A model generated the notes under the pieces. The model saw nothing but the letters and a program-made list of their open reading frames with translations. It had not been told where the DNA came from and searched no databases. From Chimonanthus salicifolius (taxonomy: Eukaryota; Streptophyta; Magnoliopsida; Laurales; Calycanthaceae), in contig CM023541.1 of NCBI GenBank assembly GCA_013350335.1, forward strand, positions 39,114,739 through 39,178,738: a stretch of DNA of 64,000 bases. The letters are read 5' to 3'. The translations under genes were made by a program, and so were the position numbers. This document shows positions 39,901 through 48,900 of this stretch, in pieces; within the stretch, counting starts at the first letter, position 1, and the number at the start of each line of letters is the position of its first letter.

Positions 39901-42900
39901 AGATCTTCCCAAAAAAAAAAAAAATTATCCTCTCCCCACCGTCTCAATATACTCTTCTCACTGCCTCCCATACTACAAAAAGCACAAAGAATTGGAGAGC
40001 CTTCCTTGAAAGCCTTATCCTCCAAAGTCCACCCCCTCATCCCCCTCCCCTTATCTAGTTGTTAGAACCTTCCTCGATAAAACTTATATTTCTCTCCATA
40101 CCTCCATGGCCATTTACATTAAAATGATTCCTATCCCTCAAAGGCATGATTCCCGAACCGCCTTCCTCATCAGACTTAACCACCTCACCAAATGTACTTC
40201 CCTCGTCCACTTTGCCTCCTATAAGAGGTTCCTCTAAAATTCTTCTTACTTTTTTGCAATTACTATTGGTGTTTCAAACTTATACATATGATACAAAGGT
40301 ATTTCACCTTGATTTAACTACGGTTAACCTTCCACCCAATGATAAATAATTACTTTTCCAAATGGCTAAATGGTTTTTCTACTTTTTTTTATCATTGTTT
40401 TCCATATTCTTATTGATCACGGATTTGCTCTTGCCGATAGAACTAAAATGAAAAGGCAATCTTCCTGCCCCATACCCCATCTCCTTTGCTAATTACTTAA
40501 GGGCATCCTCATCCACGCCAATGCCAATCTTTGAAGTCCTACCCAAATTAATCCTTAAACCGACAAAGCACCTTAGCATAGCCTTAAAACCTTGTATCTC
40601 CTCTTTAGTTGCCCCACAGAAGTGTAAAGTATTACCAGTGAATTGCAAATGAGATACCATTGAATCCCCTTCCACCACTGGGAATTTCTAAACTTATTGC
40701 CTTGTAATGTCTTTTTGATGAAGGGATGCAATGATCTAGTGATAATATGGTATGATTGTTTAGTAAAGGAAAGGCAGTATCTTTTTTTGAAAAACTCGTC
40801 AATTCAATTAACAAAAAGAAGGCAGCTCAACACATCAAAGGACTTGGATTGTTCAGCATGTTATTGTTTTAGGGTTTCTTTTTTAAGGAAAATTATTTGG
40901 TGTGGTCAGGATTATTTTTCTTTAGTACACTTGTATAGCCTCTTGTCATGTTCTTTTTTCCTCTTGTTGATTTATTACCTTGTAATATCCTTTTGACAAA
41001 ATATTCACTGATCTAGTGATAATCAGGTATAACCGTCCTCTAAAGCAGTGTCTTCGTGTTGGTTTCAGCTTTATGCTTTCCTCTGTTTTCACAAGCTGAT
41101 CTGTATTCTTGCATTATGATTTTTCTTTTATATGCTTTGATAGGTCTTACCTATTTTCCCCCAACTTGTTGATCTTCCATTAGACAAGTTCCAGAGTGCA
41201 CTTGCTCAGTTGTTGCAGGTACATTTCTTGCACAGTTTTTCTTCTTTAAACATATCATTGTATGAAGATGATATCATTGCTTTTCAAATTGTTATGTAAC
41301 ACTCAAATCATTTTTCATATACCAAATAGTTTTTGTGGATTGTATACATATGCATTTGAACCATAAATAGTTAAAGATGTTTTGCCCTACTTGTTATGCC
41401 ATTTGATTTCAGATCGGAAGTATGAATTTTCTAGAACTTCAATGTAATTTACAGTATCTACTTTTCATCCTTAATAGATGAGTTGTGATTATAGATTTAA
41501 CAACCTTGAAATTTTCTTTGTCATCACTGTTTTGAGGAATCTAGTTTTTGCCAAATTGAATACCTTGTTCTGGGGAATGCCGTTTAATTTCAATAAGTTC
41601 TTCCTGAGGATGGCAATTTGGCTCAATACTTGAAAGCCTGAAGAACCCAAAAAAGAGGGTTTGATCTTTAACTATTAGCCCAAATCCTAATTGAGCTCAA
41701 AAACTGAGAAGCCTGTTTAAGAATCAAGATGGAATTTTTTTTTTTTTTTGTGTGGATAGCATCGGTATCCCCACCTTGCATTGGAGGTGAGACTAATCCT
41801 ATGGATACACGAAACCACTCTCAAGCCTCGTGTGTTAGGTAAGCTCGAGAGGAGTGTCTTGTTAAAATACCTTCTTGGGCTCAATGCTTGGCAGGATTAA
41901 AAAAAATCCACATTTGCAAATAGTTGAGAGGGAGCAGATGCAAATCAGTGGAACCCCTCTCTCTCTCTCTCTTTTTCTTCTCCTCTTACTCCCTTCACCC
42001 CCACCTCTCTCTCTCTCCTTTTATTTTAATTTCTCCATTTTTTGGGTTCGTGTTTATTTTATTTGTTTTTCCCATTTTGATTTCTTTAATTTTTCCTGCT
42101 TCTTTTCTTCTGTTTTAATTTTCCTTTTTTAATTTTGGTATTTATTTTTCCTTCTTTCCCTATTTTTTAATTTTTTGTTTCTCTTTTCCTACTTTTCCCC
42201 TTTTCAGTTTCTCTTTTTCCTATTTTTTTGTTGTACTATTTTTCCTTTTCTTTTCCTACTTTTCCCCTTTTCAGTTTCTCTTTTTCCTATTTTTTTGTTT
42301 TACTATTTTTCCTTTTCTTTTCCTACTTTTCCCCTTTTCAGTTTCTCTTTTTCCTTTTTTTTTTGTTTTACTATTTTTCCTATTCTTCTTCTTCCTCTTC
42401 CTTTCCCCTTTATGATTTTTATCTTGTTTTATTTTATGTTTTTCTCTCTCTTTTTTTCCTTTTTGTCCTTTTATTTTTTATTTCTATTTTCTGATTCTTA
42501 CTTCTCTTGCTTTTCCATTAAGTTTTTTATTTTTGGTTATTCTTTTGCTTTTTTCTCTTCTTATTTTGTATATTTGGCTTTGAATTTTATTTCTTGATTT
42601 ACATCGCCATATGCCCGAATTTTTTTCTTGATCTCCTTTTTTTCAATGTTTATTTTACATTCAATTATCCATTTATACTTTTTATATATTGTATTTTTTC
42701 TTATAACTTTTTTTCACCTATTTTCAGTTTGTTTTTGTTTTTCTTCCTTGCAATTATCTTCTTCATTATTTATATGTTATCTTTTTCTTCATTCTCTCAT
42801 TTTCTATCTTTTATTTTTTTCTAAGTCAGGCTCGGGCCATCTGTTGGGCTTTTCATGCTTGTCGTGATTGGGCTTGAGCATATATTTCAACATTATGTCA

Positions 42901-45900
42901 AGCTCTAGCTCCCCTCTATGAAATCAAACTTCGGCCTGGCACAACGCAAGCCTTGCTTGGACTAGCCATAGTAGTCAAGGTGCAAGGAGCACTCAAGTTG
43001 CGATTAGGTGCTGGTGCCTAAGGCTCAAAGTGCACTTCTAGGCATGGGTTGGTACTTCAAGGTGCTCCTTTGATTACTATTTACCCGGTGCTCCTTTGAT
43101 TACTATTTACCCGGTCCATTGTCATCTTTAGTTCATGTATTGGGTTTGCTGCAAGTGAATAATTTCTTCACAGTAAGAAACATTTGGGGACTCGAACACA
43201 CAGACACAGACACACGCACATTGGTGGCTCACATAATGACCTTTAAATACCTGAGGACAATTGTCTAAATTGGTACACACACACACTGGTGGCCCACATA
43301 ATGACTTTTCAAATGCCTAAGGACAATTGGCTAAATTGGTCCTCTGTGCATCCTGATTCAAACTGTGTTTCTGGACTAGAATCTGCTTCTGTATATCAGA
43401 TGTGTCACCAGAGATGCCTGGACACCTTGGTCTCAAAAAAAAAATGATGTGTCACCATCACTGATACACTAAAGCCATTTGCCCAATGGAGCTCTGTTGA
43501 CAGTGGAGATTGGTCAAATTCCAAGACCAAGTTCCTTGATAAGGTTCAATCTCAGGACTAATTTCATTAAATTCTAGTAACATCTTCATGAACTCTTCCT
43601 TGACAATCTCTCAACAATATCTTAAAAAGAGCGAAATTGAAACCCTCTGCACCTAGATATTATGCCTTTCCAATTCCCCTTAAGACATTTCCCTTCAAAT
43701 TTCATTTCTAATCACTCACCTTTAGTTGATGTAGTAGACTGAAACTCAATGCCAATTGTTTTTGTAATTCAAAAACATCCAATTCTATACTCGGAGCATT
43801 GCCATATGACGTGTTTAGTTATCAGTTGGCAAGTTGCATTATTTGTTGCATGCAAGCTAGAGTTCCTCTTTGCATTACTAGTTGTTTGATTTGTTGCTCC
43901 TATTTCTCATGGTTCATCAATCGTATTTTTCACTGGAAGGCTCCTATGCTCAGATTCATTGTTGACATGTTGAATGTTCTATTATTTAGAAGCTTCTACA
44001 TATATTTATCAAGTATGCTTCTGTCCATTCAGTTCCTAAATTAATATTTGTCTTTTGCATCTTGTCATTGATCCTTACAACTTGGATTCCTCACTGAAAG
44101 CACCATTTTGCAGGGATCTTCTCATAGTAGTCCTGCTCTCACTCCTGCTGAGGTGCTAATTGCAATTCACGGGATAAATCCCGAGCGAGATGGCATACCC
44201 TTAAAAAAGGTATATATGGTCACTTTTTTTGGTCAATTTTCTTTGAGCAGCCGTACAAAATGAACCATTTTACTACACAGGTCACAGATGCATGCTCTGC
44301 TTGCTTTGAGCAAAGACAAGTGTTTACGCAACAAGTTTTGGCAAAGGTCTTGAATCAATTAGTAGGTTCCTATAAAACTGGAAAACTTTGTCTTTTTTAC
44401 CATCTAATGTTATTTTTTTGCTAACAAAAAAATTCATTTGCAGGTTGAACAGATTCCTCTTCCATTGTTGTTCATGCGCACAGTCATACAGGCAATTGGG
44501 GTTTTTCCAGCCTTGGTGAGTGATTAGGGGCTTGTCTCATCAAGTTTGTGTAAAAGATAATGGACCGCTTTCTGGTTTGCTCTGTTTCTTATGGTCAAAT
44601 TATAGAGTACTTTTATCTATATCCATTTTCCAGGCTTCAGCAAATTTGGAGTTGTAGTCCTTCCAATGTTTATCTATTTGCGTGCCTAGGTATTGTAGGA
44701 ATGACGAACTGTCGTTGAAGAATTACAGTCTAGAGACTGGAATCTTTTGGAGTTACAGCTGTCTAATGGAATAACTATTATGAACCTGGGATGAAACAAT
44801 GTTGAGTCCTCCAAGTCTTTAACATTAACCAAGTCAGTTATTTTAGGATTATGAGGATGGTTGGGGCTAGTGCAGAACAAGGGCAGAGGGCATACCTGGG
44901 CGGAGGAATCCGGTGGGCATGGGGTGAGAATCAAAGAGCCAAGGGTTTGGGGTTCCCACCTACAACATGTCCATTTTTCAAATGCCAAAAGGAATTTTGA
45001 GAAAACTGGAGCAATGCTTTAGGAGGTTACTATGGGGTGACATGTAGGATAAGAAGAAGGTACACTTGGTTGCTTGGTCCGATGTGACTAAGCCCAAGTC
45101 ATCTGGAGCATGGTAACAAATACCGTTCTCGGGATAATAACGGCAACTGTTAATAACGGGATATTTTCAATTTCTCGGATTTTTAATGGGAATTTAACGG
45201 GAAAATCTCGCGGAAAATATAAATATTTAAAAAATAAATAATTAATTCTCATCTTACACTTCTTGAGTAAAAAAAAATAGCATATAAATCTATAATAACA
45301 TAGACATTCAATATTATTATGTTTGTTAATAACACTAATATATTAAAAAAGTACAATGTCATTTCTAAAAAATGATAACCCAGAAGAATCATAATTGAAA
45401 TCATGGTAGGGCATTAGGAAGACCTTGACAGTAGCTCCAATAGATGAGAAGATGAGAGAATGCCACTTAAGATGGTTTGCAAACACAATATAAGAGACTG
45501 AGAGAACAGTGTAACTAATAGAAATAAAAGGTCGACAATAAAAGACAAACATAACATGAATACTGAAGAAATCCAGTACCATGAGCTGTTACTTGAACCT
45601 GAGAAGAAGTGTTGTGTGCTACTGTTTAGCCCTCAGGCCTGCAGCCCAAGTTCCTGCCTCAGCTTGCTGGTGAAACCCAAGAACAAAAACAGTCCTGGCT
45701 GCTCCCGCCTCTGCTCACAGATCTGCAAAACAAAAGAGAGAAAATAAAAAGGAAGGAGCTCCTGTTCGATGGGAGAGATACCCATTTCTCATATGCTCAG
45801 TCCCTTTTGTAGGAGAAAAATCTGCAAAAACCCCTTTGCAACGGCTCTTTCTCTCTTTCAAAAGGAATGCAGGGCTACGGGAGAAAAATCTCCAAAATCC

Positions 45901-48900
45901 CCTAGAGATGTATGAAGAGAATCCCATTACTACACTAAAAAGACAAGCCAAGAAGCAGAAAATTTGAACTTACAAGCATATAAAATGAACACCAGTTAAA
46001 TCTCACAAAAAAAAAAAATCACAAATTTATAAAAAGAAGAAAAACAATACTTGTTCCTTGTGCATCGGCCAAATCATGTTGAAAGAATCAGAAATATCTC
46101 CAATTCCAAAAGGGCATATTTGAACTAACAAGTATCGATCATGTATAAGAACAGAAGAAAATTTTAAAAAGAGAACAACCACCAGCGAGAGAGAAGATGG
46201 AGAGCGTGAGAGAGCAGATCAAGTTTACTCCAAAAGCAGAGGATTTTCAAAAGGAGGGGATTTGAGATTTCCGATTTGGGATTTTTCGATTGGGTTTTCT
46301 ATTTGGGATTTTTTCAATTGGGATTTTTTATTAGAGGAAAGAATGAAACCTTAAGTCTCGGTCGTGCCGTGCGCCCGTGCGGGAGGTGCAGCGTGCGTGC
46401 GGCAGGGCGTGCGGCAGGAAATTTCGAATTTTCGATTTTCGAACGGGAATAGGGGGAGAAAAACTTAAACGTTTTTAACGCATTTTTATCGTTTCTCGTG
46501 TTAAAAACGCGTTTTTATCGATAAATTCCCGATAATAACGGCTGAGGGGTTAAAAACGCGATATTAACGCGGTAACGTCATTTTCCCGATATTATCGTGG
46601 TATAAATGAAAATAGCGGCGGTATTTGTCACATTGATCTGGAGGGTTAGGGATGGTTCCTCTCAAAGTAAGGAATCAAGCGTTGTTGTGCAAATGGAGTT
46701 GGAGGTTTGGGAAAGAGAAGAAAGCTTTGTGGGCTAAAGTCTTAACCACCAGCTATGGTTTAGGAGATAGTGGAGGTTGGGAGGTAGGAGAAACTGTGGA
46801 GAGGATAGGATCACAGGTAGTAAAGGCTCCTAGTTGGAAATTGAGATAGAACCCTTTTTTGGATGGATTTGTGGCTTGGGGAGAGATCCCTAAAGGAAGC
46901 CTAACCCAGATTGTATAGGGTAGCATGCACCAAAGAGCCTTTAGTTAGGGATCGCTACAGAGTTGAGGAAGATCAAGTTCTTTTTCATTTTGACTTCAGA
47001 AGAGATCTTAGGGGCTTTGAACAAGAGAACCTACAGGAGATTTTTTGACCTTACTGGGTGATTTTCTATTATCATGAATTTGTCATTCTAAAATAGTTCT
47101 GCCTGTCTCGGTTGATTTTTGCAATTGTTCTGATGACTGTGTCACTGAAGATAGGTTTGTGCTTCTAGATTTTAATATCAAGCTATATGTGGAAATGGGA
47201 CTCTGACACGCTTTGGACCACAATCATGAACTTAATCATGTTTTTTCCTTAAAAAAATCATAGAACTTTCATATTAAGCTAGCTCCTTATTACTGTCTGA
47301 CATGTATTCATATATATTGAATTGAACATTTTTGGTTCTTATGATACCCCGGTGTAGCAGAATATATATGTGTGTGTGTGTGTGGTGTGTGTGGTTTATG
47401 TATAGAATAGCATCAAGTCAATTAATATAATTGACACGTTTATCAATTCCGTCTATATGTTATCAGAAGATGTTTTCTCGTCCTAGCTTCTCACTTTTTG
47501 TTGATTTGGATCTTGTAGGTAGATTTTACAATGGAAATTCTTTCCCGTCTTGTAAGCAAACAGGTAAAGATGGCAAACCTCATTGTTCTAAATGTAATTG
47601 AGAAATATTTTGTATTTATGGATTAGAGATACATAACAGGCATCTTTTTGTGGTTGATTTGTGTTTACCTCCTTTTCCCCTTCCTGTATTCCATGTGTTT
47701 TTCCCATTAGTTATTATCATGTAAATGTGGGATTTGGATAGATGAATCTATGCTTGATTCTCTTGTATCGACGGTAATCTTTGTTTTGTTGCTCCTGCTT
47801 TTACTTAAGTGGGCTAGAAAACATGTATGTAATTATATGGAATCTTGCGTTTAATTTCTGGTACTAATTAAAAAAATGTGCTTATAAAGTGATATCAATG
47901 TTTCAACTCCCACAGATATGGAAATATCCAAAATTATGGGTGGGCTTCTTGAAGTGCGCTCTCCAGACAAAACCACAATCTTTCCATGTGTTGCTTCAGG
48001 TATGTCAGAGATGAAAAAACAATCATCATCGTCATCATCTTCTTCTTCTTCACGTCATGCATTGTCAAAAAAAAAACATTAGATACATTGTCAGTTTCAA
48101 CTCAGGCTGGGTCAATCAAAGGTCCGAGCCCGAGCCCTTTCAGAAAGGATGTATGAAGGAGTAGGATTGACCAAAGGTTGGACTTGTAGTCAACATTTTT
48201 TACATGCTTTCACGGTAGTACCTTGTGGCCATTGTTGAAATGCACACCATCATCTGGGCCACTCATATTGAAGGTGCACCTTAGATGTGCCTCTTCTAAC
48301 CATCTTGTGCTTCACCTAGTTTTGGGGGTGGGCTCATCATAATGAGGTCCTGTTTTTTAAAAGAAACATTGCAGTGATCATTTTTATTGTACATTTATAC
48401 TATAATGATATTTCCTCCATTTTTTTTAAAGATTACTCCATTAATTCCAAACAGAAAAACAAGAGAAACAAGAAAGAAGGCTAAAGAAAGCCCACCAAAA
48501 CAGAAAAACCAAAAACCTGCCCTAAATTACAAGAATTTATTTACAACTTTATTAACTAAAGTCAACCACTGACAAACCATTTCATCCATAGCCGAGTTAG
48601 CTGACCGAGAATCCCAAGAGACCTTAAATCAAAGCAAGCAATAATATGCTGAATCCTTTCAATTTTGTCCAAGAAAATCCACGGACAGTGGGAACCCAAA
48701 GCCCACCCTACAACTACCTGTGAATCACCTTCTACAATACTTCCAAGAACTCCTAACCCCTCAACTCCAAAATGCCTCGCCATAATGCAAATAATTGCAC
48801 CTCAATTACTGATCCGTTAGAGATTGGACCAGAAAAGGAAGGCATTGTAGACCCCAAATCATTACGGATGATCCCTCCATAACCTACCGAACCAATTTCG

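Noticed and set aside
42175..42597. 140-residue open frame made almost only of Phe, Leu, Ser and Tyr
   Set aside because: It is the translation of a T/C-rich tract with tandem repeats. No start context, no family.
43205..43340. CA-rich tandem repeat considered as a telomere-like or centromeric satellite
   Set aside because: Only two 65 bp units exist, and there are no TTTAGGG runs.
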